From Flaviflexus equikiangi (GTDB taxonomy: Bacteria > Actinomycetota > Actinomycetes > Actinomycetales > Actinomycetaceae), in NCBI RefSeq assembly GCF_014069875.1, contig NZ_CP059676.1, positions 744,001 through 808,000 of the forward strand: 64,000 bases of DNA. Reading direction: 5' to 3'. Position 1 is the first letter of the stretch, and every line of letters begins with the position of its first letter. Of this stretch, positions 51,802-60,831 are shown piece by piece. A model generated the notes under the pieces. The model worked only from the letters and a program-made list of their open reading frames with translations. It was not told the DNA's origin and did no database searches. A program made the translations under genes and the position numbers.

Positions 51802-52962
51802 ATGTCGACGATCAATAATTCTGCAAATATCAAGGTCATTGGAGTGGGCGGTGCAGGCGTCAATGCCGTCGACCGCATGATCCAAGATGGTCTGTCCGGG
51901 GTCGAGTTCATCGCCGTGAATACCGACGGCCAGTCGCTCGTCAAGTCGGAGGCCGAGACGAAGCTTGATATCGGGCGCTCCGTCTCCAACGGTCTCGGAG
52001 CCGGTGCGGACCCCTCGATCGGCCGCAAGGCGGCGGAAGAGAATGTCGACATCATCCGCGCCGCACTCGAGGGTGCTGACATGGTCTTCGTGACCGCGGG
52101 TGAGGGAGGCGGCACCGGCACCGGTGCGGCCCCGATCGTGGCTAATGCCGCGCGGGATCTCGGCGCCCTCACGGTCGGCGTCGTGACCCGACCCTTCGAC
52201 TTCGAAGGCCGCCAGCGCGCGAACAATGCGTCGGCCGGGATCAAGGAGCTCCGTCAGGCGGTCGATACGCTGATCGTCATTCCGAACGACCGTCTCCTCG
52301 AGATCGCCGAGAAGGAGCTGTCCGTTCTTGAGGCCTACCATATGGCAGACGAGGTGCTCCGCTCGGGTGTCAAGGGTATCTCCGACCTCATCACGATTCC
52401 CGGCCTGGTCAACCTCGACTTCGCGGACGTCAAGGCTGTCATGAAGGATGCCGGTACGGCGATCATGGGTATCGGCTCCGCCTCCGGCGAGGATCGTGCG
52501 ATGAGGGCGACGGAGAACGCGATCTCCTCCCCGCTGCTCGAAGCCCGTATCGACGGTGCGCACGGCGTCCTCCTGTCGTTCCAGGCAGGTGCGGACTTCT
52601 CGATGCAGGAGCTCGCCCGAGCATCCCAGCTCGTCAAGGAATCTGTCGATCCCAACGCGAACATCATCGTCGGCCAGATCATCGAAGACTCCCTTGGCGA
52701 CGTCGTCAACGTGACCGTGATCGCGGCAGGCTTCGACGAGACGGACGACCATATCGTGCACGGTCGCGTGCCCCAGCAGGTCCCCGCCGGTGTTCCCGCG
52801 AGCCCGGCTCAGGCGCCAGTCCAGCCCGTCCAGGCAGCCGACCAGACGGAGCCCGGCCACCTCGTCTCTCCCTCCGCTCCCGTTGCGCCCCAGCAGCCCG
52901 TGGCGGACGAGAAGTCCCGGTCGGACCTCGACATCCCGTCATTCCTCTTCAACGAAGACTGA
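51802..52962 (+). CDS. ftsZ: Cell division protein FtsZ
   Basis: The tubulin-like Z-ring GTPase, 386 residues. GTP-binding [10 protein letters not shown] is at about residues 103-112, the T7 loop is [12 protein letters not shown], and the C-terminal peptide DLDIPSFLF ends the protein for binding partners such as SepF. A Pro/Gln/Ala-rich linker covers about 320-370. GGAGGAAAT precedes ATG 51802. The stop overlaps the pgeF start by one base. Confidence 0.98.
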   Translation: MSTINNSANIKVIGVGGAGVNAVDRMIQDGLSGVEFIAVNTDGQSLVKSEAETKLDIGRSVSNGLGAGADPSIGRKAAEENVDIIRAALEGADMVFVTAGEGGGTGTGAAPIVANAARDLGALTVGVVTRPFDFEGRQRANNASAGIKELRQAVDTLIVIPNDRLLEIAEKELSVLEAYHMADEVLRSGVKGISDLITIPGLVNLDFADVKAVMKDAGTAIMGIGSASGEDRAMRATENAISSPLLEARIDGAHGVLLSFQAGADFSMQELARASQLVKESVDPNANIIVGQIIEDSLGDVVNVTVIAAGFDETDDHIVHGRVPQQVPAGVPASPAQAPVQPVQAADQTEPGHLVSPSAPVAPQQPVADEKSRSDLDIPSFLFNED

Positions 52963-53684
52963 TGCTCCTCCGCGCCGACCTGCCTGGGGTATGCGCGGGC
53001 TTCACCACTCGCGCCAACGGTGGTGACTTCGCGGGGAATCTTGCCTACCACGTGGGCGACCGAGCCGAGAACGTCGACCACTGGCGCGCGGAGCTCGAGC
53101 GGCAGGTCGGCCCTCTGTCGTGGATGACGCAGGTCCATGGAACGACCGTCATCGATGCTGGGAGCGATACTCCTGAAGCGGATGGTCTCGTCGTACGCCG
53201 GGGGCAGGGAGGCGCTGTCATGGTCGCCGACTGCGCTCCTCTGCTCCTTCTCGGAGCAGCGGGCGCTGAGGTCACCGCTGGCGCGGTGGTCCACGTCGGG
53301 AGGGCCGGGCTCCTCGGCGGCATCGCCCACCGGGCCGTCGCAGCGCTCCGCGATGCTGGGGCGGACACTGTTTCGGCTGTCATCGGCCCCGCTATCTGCG
53401 GGTCCTGCTACGAGGTGGGCGAGACGATGGCAGCGGAAGCCGAACGAACCTTGCCCGGGAGCTCGTGCGTGACGCGCTGGGGCACCCCCGGGATCGACAT
53501 CCCGGCCTCGCTCGCACGCCAGCTCCGGGAGAGCGGAGTCGACGTCGACGTGTGGGACATGTGCACGATGGAGGACGAGAGGTTCTTCTCCCATCGCAGG
53601 CAGGCGGGACAAGCTGGACGTTTCGCGGGCTTCCTGGTGCTGAATCGCGACACTCCGGACCGCCTGGACCTCGACGTTTTATAA
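52962..53684 (+). CDS. pgeF: Peptidoglycan editing factor PgeF (YfiH/laccase-domain)
   Basis: A 240-residue YfiH-family protein. In E. coli PgeF removes UDP-MurNAc-L-Ser errors from the wall precursor pool. Conserved metal and active-site blocks: TQVHGTTV (His near residue 59), VMVADCAPLLL, VVHVGRAGLLGGI and GPAICGSCYEVGE. The usual HAGWRG is HVGRAG here, a small departure. It follows ftsZ directly; the yggS gene that often sits next in Actinobacteria is absent. Confidence 0.9.
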   Translation: MLLRADLPGVCAGFTTRANGGDFAGNLAYHVGDRAENVDHWRAELERQVGPLSWMTQVHGTTVIDAGSDTPEADGLVVRRGQGGAVMVADCAPLLLLGAAGAEVTAGAVVHVGRAGLLGGIAHRAVAALRDAGADTVSAVIGPAICGSCYEVGETMAAEAERTLPGSSCVTRWGTPGIDIPASLARQLRESGVDVDVWDMCTMEDERFFSHRRQAGQAGRFAGFLVLNRDTPDRLDLDVL

Positions 53685-53731
53685 CTGATCTACCTTGAAC
53701 ATGGCATGCCAATACTGGAAGGGGGAGCGCC

Positions 53732-54145
53732 ATGGGAATGTTTGAGCGCTTCATGGAGAAAGCGACGCTGTCCGACGAGAACGAGGAGTTCTTCGAGGGC
53801 GATGACTACGAGTACGAGGACGACTATGTCGGGGAGGCCCCAGTGAGCAATATCCGGCCCGTGTCGTCCGCGGAAGAGGTGTCGCGCATTGCGACGTGCT
53901 GGCCTCGGACGTTCACCGACGTGGCGACGTTCGCCGATGAGTTCCGGAAGGATCTCCCGGTGATCCTCAACCTGTCGGCGGCGGACGATTCTGCGCGCCA
54001 GCGGATTGCGGACTTCGCTCTGGGCGTGTGCTACGGTCGCGGTGGCAATCTCAACCAGATCTCGGATGACGTCCTGCTCATGACCCCGCACTCGGTGCGC
54101 ATGGAAGAGCACCGTTCTGACGGGAACAACCGACTCGGACGGTAA
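53732..54145 (+). CDS. sepF: Cell division protein SepF
   Basis: The membrane anchor of the Z-ring in bacteria without FtsA. It is 137 residues: an N-terminal amphipathic MGMFERFMEKA helix, an acidic linker with repeated Asp/Glu/Tyr, and the SepF core (RTFTDVATFADEFRKDLPVILNLS to LLMTPHSVRM). Ribosome binding site GGAAGGGGGAG. The stop overlaps the yggT start (TAATG). Confidence 0.94.
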   Translation: MGMFERFMEKATLSDENEEFFEGDDYEYEDDYVGEAPVSNIRPVSSAEEVSRIATCWPRTFTDVATFADEFRKDLPVILNLSAADDSARQRIADFALGVCYGRGGNLNQISDDVLLMTPHSVRMEEHRSDGNNRLGR

Positions 54146-54441
54146 TGACCCTCATTCTTACGCTCCTCTTCTGGGCGCTGTGGCTGTACACATTCGTCCT
54201 GTTTGGACGTGTCGTCATCGACCTCATGTCCGTCCTGTCCAGAGACTGGCGGCCCACCGGCCCCATTCTTATCGCCGCGAACCTCATCTACCGGCTCACT
54301 GATCCGCCGCTGAGGTTCATCAACCGTTATGTCCCGCCCCTCAGGCTCGGCCCGGTGGCCCTGGACATCGGTTTTATCGTGCTGTTCTTCGGAGTCAGCA
54401 TTGCTCAATGGATTATCCAGCGGATAATCCTCAGCCTGTAG
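54145..54441 (+). CDS. YggT family membrane protein
   Basis: A 98-residue protein with two membrane regions (residues 3-30 and 72-97) and the family core LTDPPLRFINRYVPP between them. YggT proteins accompany sepF and divIVA across Gram-positives and are thought to help division or envelope functions, without a proven activity. ATG overlaps the sepF stop by one base. Confidence 0.92.
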   Translation: MTLILTLLFWALWLYTFVLFGRVVIDLMSVLSRDWRPTGPILIAANLIYRLTDPPLRFINRYVPPLRLGPVALDIGFIVLFFGVSIAQWIIQRIILSL

Positions 54442-54466
54442 GCCGTTTTTCGTGGTTTACCTGGTG

Positions 54467-54472
54467 TAGTCT
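54467..54472 (+). promoter_or_regulatory. Possible divIVA promoter -10
   Basis: TAGTCT at 54467-54472, with only a weak T-rich -35 about 15 bases upstream. The message would start near 54479 with a 38-base leader and a GAGGTG ribosome binding site. Confidence 0.4.
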
Positions 54473-54516
54473 TAAGATCGATCCAGAACTGATACATCAA
54501 CACATGAGGTGAAGAT

Positions 54517-55089
54517 ATGGCGCTGCTCACTGAAGAGGATGTCGTGAACAAGACATTCGCGGAAACTCGCTATCGCGAAGAGGGTTACAACCAGGATGAG
54601 GTTGACGACTTCCTCGACGAAGTAGCAGAGACCATCAAGCAGCTCTCCGCGGAGCGCGACGCTCTGCGCGAAGAGCTCGCCGCGTCGAAGGCCCGCGTCG
54701 GAGAGCTGGAGGCAGGCGACAACGCTCCCGCCCCGCAGCAGGCAGCGGCACCCGTCGCGACGACGGCAGAGACCGGCGACCTGGCCGCCCCCGCGGCAGG
54801 AGTCCTCGCACTGGCTCAGCAGCTCCATGATCAGTACGTTGACGAGGGCCGCCTCGAAGGTGAGCGCATCCGCGCCGAAGCCAGCGCCGAGTCCGCCCGT
54901 ATCATCAAGGAAGCTGAAGACCAGCACAACCGCACGTTGACGAAGCTCGAGCAGGAACGCGGCCTCCTCGAGCGCAAGATCTCCGAGCTTCGCGATTTCG
55001 AGCGGGATTACCGTTCGCGCATGAAGTCGTACCTGGAGTCGCTCCTGTCGAACGTCGAGTCGGGTAACACCGGCAGCGGCAACCTGTAG
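54517..55089 (+). CDS. divIVA: DivIVA (Wag31) polar growth protein
   Basis: A 190-residue polar coiled-coil scaffold. The N-terminal lipid-binding domain is VVNKTFAETRYREEGYNQDEVDDFLDEV in two parts (residues 9-36), followed by one coiled coil, an Ala/Pro linker (about 68-98) and a second long coiled coil to the end. In Actinobacteria Wag31 organises tip growth. GAGGTG precedes ATG 54517. Confidence 0.95.
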   Translation: MALLTEEDVVNKTFAETRYREEGYNQDEVDDFLDEVAETIKQLSAERDALREELAASKARVGELEAGDNAPAPQQAAAPVATTAETGDLAAPAAGVLALAQQLHDQYVDEGRLEGERIRAEASAESARIIKEAEDQHNRTLTKLEQERGLLERKISELRDFERDYRSRMKSYLESLLSNVESGNTGSGNL

Positions 55090-55101
55090 ATAGAGGGAGT
55101 G

Positions 55102-55127
55102 CGATGGCGGCCTGCGGGCCGCCATCG
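55102..55127 (+). terminator. GC-rich hairpin at the lspA start
   Basis: CGATGGCGGCC-TGCG-GGCCGCCATCG, an 11-bp perfect stem that begins 13 bases after the divIVA stop. The first lspA ATG (55104) lies inside the stem. It could end divIVA transcripts or control lspA translation. Confidence 0.65.
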
Positions 55128-55625
55128 TCACGTATGTATCGATACGCACTGCCACTGGGCTTCCTTGTTATCCTTCTCGACCAGGTCACGAAGTTCTGGG
55201 CTGAGAGCGCCCTCGCGAACGGCGAACGGATCCCCGTCATCGGGGATTTCCTCAGTTTCGTCCTCGTCTACAACCCTGGGGCGGCTTTCTCTCTCGGCAC
55301 GAACAGCACCTGGGTGTTCACCGTCTTCTCCGTCATCGTCATCGGGGTCATCCTCTGGGTCCTGAAGGAATGCCGGTCGACGGCATGGGCGATCACCCTC
55401 GGCGTCATCGCCGGCGGAGCGGCGGGCAATCTTATCGACAGGCTGGTTCGCGAACCGTCCTTCGGCCAGGGACATGTTGTCGACTTCATCAACTACAACG
55501 GCTGGTTCGTCGGCAACATTGCCGATATCGCGCTCGTTCTCGGTGTGATCGCGCTTGCGATCATCGAGCTTCTCGGTGTTCGGTTCGGTGGGAGGTCTGA
55601 ATCCGCGGAGGCCGACGATGAGTGA
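55104..55625 (+). CDS. lspA: Lipoprotein signal peptidase LspA
   Basis: Cleaves the signal peptide of lipid-modified prolipoproteins such as the CapA-like protein in this window. It is 173 residues with four membrane helices. Aspartyl catalytic blocks are GNLIDRL and NIADIAL; NPGAAFS is also conserved. ATG 55104 has GGGAG at four-base spacing but lies in a strong hairpin. ATG 55134 would give a more family-like start ([16 protein letters not shown]) with no ribosome binding site. The end overlaps rluD by eight bases. Confidence 0.94.
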   Translation: MAACGPPSSRMYRYALPLGFLVILLDQVTKFWAESALANGERIPVIGDFLSFVLVYNPGAAFSLGTNSTWVFTVFSVIVIGVILWVLKECRSTAWAITLGVIAGGAAGNLIDRLVREPSFGQGHVVDFINYNGWFVGNIADIALVLGVIALAIIELLGVRFGGRSESAEADDE

Positions 55626-56547
55626 GTTCCGGACCTATTTCGTTCCCGATGGTCTCGCGGGCGAACGCGTCGACGTCGGAGTCGCGCGACTGACAGGACT
55701 GTCCCGCTCGAAGGCTGGAGACTTGGTCGACGAGAGCGCCGTCACTGTGGCGGGAAAGCCCGTGACGAGGTCCCGCCGTCTCATGGAGGGGGAGCGCATC
55801 GACGTCGTCCTCCCGGACCCTCCCTCAGCAGAGCCCATCGAGACACCGGTTGATATGACGGTCGTCTTCGAAGACGCCGACATCATCGTCATCGATAAGC
55901 CAGCAGGCGTCGCGGCCCATCCCTCTGTCGGATGGGAGGGGCCCAATGTTGTCGGTGCACTGAGGGCGGCAGGCGTCACGATCTCGGCCTACGGCCCGGC
56001 AGAGCGCAAGGGGATCGTGCACCGTCTCGACGTGGGAACCTCCGGTCTCATGGTCGTCGCCAAGTCGGAACGCGCCTACACCCACCTCAAGAGAGCTTTC
56101 AAGGAGCGCACGGTCGGCAAGATCTACCACTGTCTCGTGCAGGGCCACCCCTTCCCGCAACAGGGCACCATCGATGCTCCGATCGCCCGCGATCACCGGC
56201 ATTCATGGAAGATGGGAGTGGTTGCGGGAGGACGGCCGTCGATCACCCATTACACGACGATCGAAACCCTTGGAGGGGCCGCCCTTCTCGAGGTGAACCT
56301 GGAGACCGGACGCACCCACCAGATTAGGGTGCACATGGCGGCGATCCATCATCCCGCGATCGGCGATCCGCTCTACGGCTCGGATCCGACACTGTCGGAG
56401 AAGGTCGGTTTGGACCGGCAGTGGCTTCACGCCTGCCGGCTGTCCTTCGACCATCCGGGGTCGGGGGAAGCGATGGAGTTCACGTCCGACTATCCTGAGG
56501 ATCTGCAGTGGGCATTGGATCGGATGAGGAAGGGCGACCTGTGGTGA
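55618..56547 (+). CDS. Ribosomal large subunit pseudouridine synthase (RluD family)
   Basis: A 309-residue RluA/RluD-type pseudouridine synthase for 23S rRNA. An N-terminal S4 domain (about residues 18-75, [13 protein letters not shown]) is followed by the catalytic domain with HRLDVGTSG (catalytic Asp near residue 141) and [12 protein letters not shown]. lspA-rluD adjacency is usual in Gram-positives. The start overlaps lspA; the GNAT start lies within the last codons. Confidence 0.93.
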   Translation: MSEFRTYFVPDGLAGERVDVGVARLTGLSRSKAGDLVDESAVTVAGKPVTRSRRLMEGERIDVVLPDPPSAEPIETPVDMTVVFEDADIIVIDKPAGVAAHPSVGWEGPNVVGALRAAGVTISAYGPAERKGIVHRLDVGTSGLMVVAKSERAYTHLKRAFKERTVGKIYHCLVQGHPFPQQGTIDAPIARDHRHSWKMGVVAGGRPSITHYTTIETLGGAALLEVNLETGRTHQIRVHMAAIHHPAIGDPLYGSDPTLSEKVGLDRQWLHACRLSFDHPGSGEAMEFTSDYPEDLQWALDRMRKGDLW

Positions 56548-57002
56548 TCACGCGCGTCGACAGCCCGGAGGATATGGCGGACGTGTGGGCGCTGCGCCGC
56601 GACGTGTTCGTCGTCGAGCAGAACGTGCCCCTCGAGGAGGAGATGGACGACCTCGACCACGATCCCTCGACCATCCATCTCCTCGCCCGGGACGAGCTGG
56701 GACCTCTTGCGACGGGGAGGATCCTCCTCGATAGCCCCGGCCACGTCCACCTCGGTCGTATCTGTGTCGCGCGCCGTGTACGCGGTACGGGTGTGGGCAA
56801 GCGCCTCCTCCTCGCACTCGAGGCGACAGCGCTTGACGTGTACGCGGTCGATGGGGTCCTCACAGTGGCGCTGTCCGCGCAGCGTGATGCTCAAGGCTTC
56901 TACGAGAGCGTGGGATATTCGCGTGCCGACGACAGAGAGTATCTCGATGCTGGGATCTGGCATCGGGACATGGTGAAGAGGATCTCGCGGGCAACACTGT
57001 GA
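56541..57002 (+). CDS. GNAT family N-acetyltransferase (ElaA-like)
   Basis: A 153-residue acetyltransferase. The ElaA-like N-terminal block [21 protein letters not shown] has its hallmark VFVVEQ at about residues 17-22, and the acetyl-CoA site is [13 protein letters not shown] at about 78-90. GTG 56541 is chosen for the AAGGG six bases upstream; it overlaps the end of rluD by seven bases. Substrate unknown. Confidence 0.85.
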   Translation: MVITRVDSPEDMADVWALRRDVFVVEQNVPLEEEMDDLDHDPSTIHLLARDELGPLATGRILLDSPGHVHLGRICVARRVRGTGVGKRLLLALEATALDVYAVDGVLTVALSAQRDAQGFYESVGYSRADDREYLDAGIWHRDMVKRISRATL

Positions 57003-57031
57003 GCTTGGTCGATAGTTCTGGCGGGGAATCC

Positions 57032-57043
57032 TAGACTGGATGC
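57032..57043 (+). promoter_or_regulatory. Leaderless -10 element of dnaE
   Basis: TAGACT (57032-57037) ends six bases before ATG 57044. No ribosome binding site. Confidence 0.5.
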
Positions 57044-60000
57044 ATGACTCTTGCTGATCAGGACTTCGCGCATCTCCACGTTCATACCGAGTATTCGATG
57101 CTGGACGGGGCCGCGAAGATCGGCAAGCTGATCGATGCCGCTGTGGCGAACGGCCAGAAGGCTCTGGCGATCACGGATCACGGATACCTGTTCGGCGCCT
57201 ACGATTTCTATCGCCAGGCGAAAAAGGCCGGCATCAAACCCATCATCGGCCTCGAGGCCTACATGACGCCGGGAATCTCTCGGTTCTCGAAAGAGCGTGT
57301 GCGGTGGGGCGATGAGTCCCAGCGGTCCGACGATGTGTCCGCGAACGGCGCCTACACGCACATGACGCTCCTCGCACATTCCACCGAGGGCATGCATAAC
57401 CTGTTCCGGCTCGGATCGAAGGCGTCCCTGGAGGGTCAGATGGGGAAGTGGCCCCGCATCGACCGCGAGCTTCTCGAAACCTACCGTGAGGGCCTTCTGG
57501 GGACTGCGGGATGCCCATCGGGGGAGGTGCAGGTACGGTTGCGGTTGGGACAGCAGAAAGAGGCCCTGCGTGCCGCGGGAGAGATGCAGGACCTGTTCGG
57601 CAAAGAGAACTATTTTGTCGAGCTCATGGACCACGACAACGAGATCGAGCGGAGGGTGCGCAACGATCTCCTCGAGCTGGCGAAAAAGATCGGGGCCCCC
57701 GTGATCGCCACGAACGATTCCCATTATGTCCATGAGGAAGACGCGAAGATCCAGGATGCGATGCTGTGCATCAACTCCGGTTCGACTCTCACCGACCCTG
57801 ACCGTTTCACGTTCGATGGGACCGGCTACCATCTGCGCACGACGCAGGAGATGGAGAGGCTCTTCGGCGATGTTCCCGGTGCGCTGACGAACACGATGCT
57901 CGTCGCGGAACGATGCGAGATGGAGTTCGTGACCAGCTACCAGGGCGCGAACTACATGCCAGAGTTCCCCACTCCGCCGGGAGAGGATCCGACGTCCTGG
58001 TTCGTGAAAGAGGTGGAGAACGGCCTCCACGAGCGTTTCGGGGACGTGATCTCGGACGAGGTGCGGGCACGCGCCGATTACGAGGTGGATGTCATCACCC
58101 GCATGGGATTCCCGGGCTACTTCCTCGTCGTCTCCGACTACATCAAATGGGCGAAGTCTCAGGGTATCCGCGTCGGCCCTGGCCGCGGATCGGGCGCCGG
58201 CTCGATGGTCGCGTATGCCCTCCAGATCACGGATCTGGATCCGATCCCGCACGGGCTCCTGTTCGAACGGTTCCTCAACCCGGAACGTGTGTCGATGCCC
58301 GATATCGATGTCGACTTCGATGAGCGCCGCCGCGGTGAAGTGATCCATTATGTGGAAGAGAAGTACGGCAAGGAGAACGTCTCCCAGGTCGTCACGTACG
58401 GCACGATCAAGTCGAAGCAGGCCTTGAAGGATGCCTCGCGGGTGCTCGGATATCCGTTCGAGGTGGGCGAGAAGATGACGAAGGCGATGCCGCCGGGAGT
58501 CCAGGGGAAGGACATTCCGCTCTCGGACGTGTTCAACGAGAAGGCGAAGCGATATGCGGAGGCAGGTGAGTTTCGCAACCACATCCAATCCACCCAGGAA
58601 AACCAGGAAGTGTTCGAGCTTGCGACCGGCCTGGAGGGGTTGACCCGCCAGTGGGGCGTGCACGCCTGCGCCGTCATCATGTCGTCGAAGCCGCTCGAGG
58701 ACGTGATCCCGATCATGCAGCGTCCCCAGGATGGTGCGATCATCACCCAGTTCGAATACCCCCAGTGCGAGGAGCTGGGCCTGTTGAAGATGGACTTCCT
58801 CGGGCTCCGGAACCTCACCGTCATCGAGGACGCCCTCGAGAACATTCGCCGCAATGGCAAAGAGGCGCCCGTCATGGAGGAGGTGCCGTTCGACGACAAG
58901 GAAGCCTATGAGCTTATGGCGCGGGCGGAGACCCTCGGCGTGTTCCAGCTCGATGGTGCTGGCATGCGGACCCTGCTCAAGCAGATGAAGCCGGATAACT
59001 TCGAAGACATTTCGGCCGTGTCGGCCCTCTACCGTCCCGGGCCCATGGGGGCGGGTTCGCACACGAACTATGCGCTGCGCAAGAACGGCCTCCAGCCGAT
59101 CACTCCCATCCATCCCGAGCTCGAAGAACCTCTCGCTGAGATCCTCGGCAGCACGCACGGCCTGATCGTCTATCAGGAGCAGGTCATGCAGATCGCCCAG
59201 AAGGTGGCGGGCTTCTCCCTCGGCAAGGCAGACGTGCTGCGGAAGGCCATGGGCAAGAAGCAGCTGGCTGTCCTCAACGAACAGTTCGCCGACTTCGAGG
59301 CCGGCATGCTCAGCAACGGGTTCTCCAAGGACACGGTCAAGACCCTGTGGGACATCCTGGTGCCCTTCTCGGAGTATGCGTTCAACAAGTCCCACTCCGC
59401 CGCGTATGGCGTCATCTCCTACTGGACCGCCTACCTGAAGGCACATTTCCCGACAGAGTTCATGGCGGCCCTGCTCACGTCCCAGAAGGACGACAAGAAG
59501 AAGCTTGCCCTCTACCTCGCCGAGTGTCGCCGCATGGGCATTGTCGTCAAGCAGCCCGATGTCAACGTCTCCTCCTCGGAGTTCACGGCCGTGGGCGACG
59601 CGATCAACGTCGGCCTGTCCGCGGTGCGCAATGTCGGCCACCATGTCGTCTCGGGGATCGTCTCAGCACGCGAGGAGAAGGGCGCCTTCACGTCGTTCCA
59701 GGACTTCCTCGACAAGGTGCCCCTGCCGGTGTGCAACAAGAGAGCCATCGATTCTCTCGTCAAGGCCGGTGCCTTCGACTCCCTTGGCCACAATCGCCGC
59801 TCCCTCACGCTCGTCGCTGAGGAAGCAGTCGATGTTGTCGTCGGAGTGAAGCGCAACGAGGCGGCGGGACAGTTCGACCTCTTTGCTGATCTCGGCATGG
59901 ATTCCGGCGTCCAGTTCGATGTCGAGATCCCCGACGTGCCCGAATGGGACAAGAAGACGAAGCTGAGCTTCGAACGAGACATGGTGGGCCTGTACGTCTC

Positions 60001-60583
60001 CGACCATCCGCTGTCGGGCTTGGAGGCGGCCGTCGAACGAGCATCGAGCCTTTCCATCGTCTCCATCTTCGAGGGTGACGACCTGACGGACGGCGCACAG
60101 GTGGTCGTCGCCGGCCTCGTCACGTCGGTCGATACTCGGGTGACGAAGAAGACGGGCAAGCTCTATGCGCAGGTGACTCTCGAGGACTTGACCGGTTCGA
60201 TCACGATCACCGTCTTCCCGACCACCTATCAGAAAGTGTCAGACCTTCTCGTCCTCGACGCGGTCATCGCCATCCAATCCGCCGTCTCCAACCGGGACGG
60301 CGATGTTCAGCTGATAGCGCGCGATGTCATGCCGGTCGACACTCGAGGAGTGGATGACAAGCCGTTCGAGATTACGCTCCCTGAGGAGCGATGCACGGTG
60401 GCGGTCATGACACAGCTCAAGAGCCTCCTCGGCAACTATCCCGGAAACACACCGGTCCGTCTGCGAGTCAAGCGCCCCGGTTCGACCGTTGTCGTCCAGG
60501 TTGCGAAGAATCTGTCCGTCCAGGCGGGGCCCGCGCTTGCGGCCGACGTTGCGGTCCTGTTGGGGATGAAGGCACTGGCGTGA
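57044..60583 (+). CDS. dnaE: DNA polymerase III subunit alpha
   Basis: The replicative polymerase, 1179 residues. An N-terminal PHP domain has HLHVHTEYSMLDG at about residues 10-22. The catalytic Asp pair is Asp420 and Asp422 in PDIDVDFDE. Further polymerase blocks are GPGRGSGAGS and SALYRPGPMG. A tandem helix-hairpin-helix and an OB fold (about 1000-1090, GLVTSVDTRVTKKTGK) follow. The size and PHP residues match DnaE1, the essential form, not the error-prone DnaE2. Confidence 0.97.
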   Translation: MTLADQDFAHLHVHTEYSMLDGAAKIGKLIDAAVANGQKALAITDHGYLFGAYDFYRQAKKAGIKPIIGLEAYMTPGISRFSKERVRWGDESQRSDDVSANGAYTHMTLLAHSTEGMHNLFRLGSKASLEGQMGKWPRIDRELLETYREGLLGTAGCPSGEVQVRLRLGQQKEALRAAGEMQDLFGKENYFVELMDHDNEIERRVRNDLLELAKKIGAPVIATNDSHYVHEEDAKIQDAMLCINSGSTLTDPDRFTFDGTGYHLRTTQEMERLFGDVPGALTNTMLVAERCEMEFVTSYQGANYMPEFPTPPGEDPTSWFVKEVENGLHERFGDVISDEVRARADYEVDVITRMGFPGYFLVVSDYIKWAKSQGIRVGPGRGSGAGSMVAYALQITDLDPIPHGLLFERFLNPERVSMPDIDVDFDERRRGEVIHYVEEKYGKENVSQVVTYGTIKSKQALKDASRVLGYPFEVGEKMTKAMPPGVQGKDIPLSDVFNEKAKRYAEAGEFRNHIQSTQENQEVFELATGLEGLTRQWGVHACAVIMSSKPLEDVIPIMQRPQDGAIITQFEYPQCEELGLLKMDFLGLRNLTVIEDALENIRRNGKEAPVMEEVPFDDKEAYELMARAETLGVFQLDGAGMRTLLKQMKPDNFEDISAVSALYRPGPMGAGSHTNYALRKNGLQPITPIHPELEEPLAEILGSTHGLIVYQEQVMQIAQKVAGFSLGKADVLRKAMGKKQLAVLNEQFADFEAGMLSNGFSKDTVKTLWDILVPFSEYAFNKSHSAAYGVISYWTAYLKAHFPTEFMAALLTSQKDDKKKLALYLAECRRMGIVVKQPDVNVSSSEFTAVGDAINVGLSAVRNVGHHVVSGIVSAREEKGAFTSFQDFLDKVPLPVCNKRAIDSLVKAGAFDSLGHNRRSLTLVAEEAVDVVVGVKRNEAAGQFDLFADLGMDSGVQFDVEIPDVPEWDKKTKLSFERDMVGLYVSDHPLSGLEAAVERASSLSIVSIFEGDDLTDGAQVVVAGLVTSVDTRVTKKTGKLYAQVTLEDLTGSITITVFPTTYQKVSDLLVLDAVIAIQSAVSNRDGDVQLIARDVMPVDTRGVDDKPFEITLPEERCTVAVMTQLKSLLGNYPGNTPVRLRVKRPGSTVVVQVAKNLSVQAGPALAADVAVLLGMKALA

Positions 60584-60765
60584 GCCGCCCCGTCCCCATG
60601 TGCCCGATTCGACCGGGGGAGCCGTGCACGCTCTGCCAGGCCTATGTCTCCGGGCCGGAGGACTGCCAGACCGTGCGACTCGTCATGGAGGATGACGAGT
60701 TGAGGGCTGAACTCGCGGTGAAGCGGCGCGAGTACCGGGAGCGGAAGGCGAGCGGGCGCCGCTGA
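60580..60765 (+). CDS. Small Cys-rich protein following dnaE (DUF6767-like)
   Basis: A 61-residue protein with CPIRPGEPCTLC near residues 8-19 and a fourth Cys in GPEDC (about 30), followed by a charged helix rich in Arg/Glu. The Cys spacing suggests a small metal-binding site. Small proteins of this shape follow or accompany core genes in Actinobacteria (I believe DUF6767), but no function is known. GTG 60580 overlaps the dnaE TGA by four bases. Confidence 0.7.
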   Translation: MSRPVPMCPIRPGEPCTLCQAYVSGPEDCQTVRLVMEDDELRAELAVKRREYRERKASGRR

Positions 60766-60831
60766 GCGCAGTACACTGAGCGGGGCCGTTCAGCGCATCG
60801 GCGCCGAAGTAGCTAGTGAAAGAGTGAATAC

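Noticed and set aside
56900-59644. A 914-codon open frame on the minus strand
   Set aside because: Opposite dnaE; no recognisable domain, and the frame follows from high third-position GC in dnaE.
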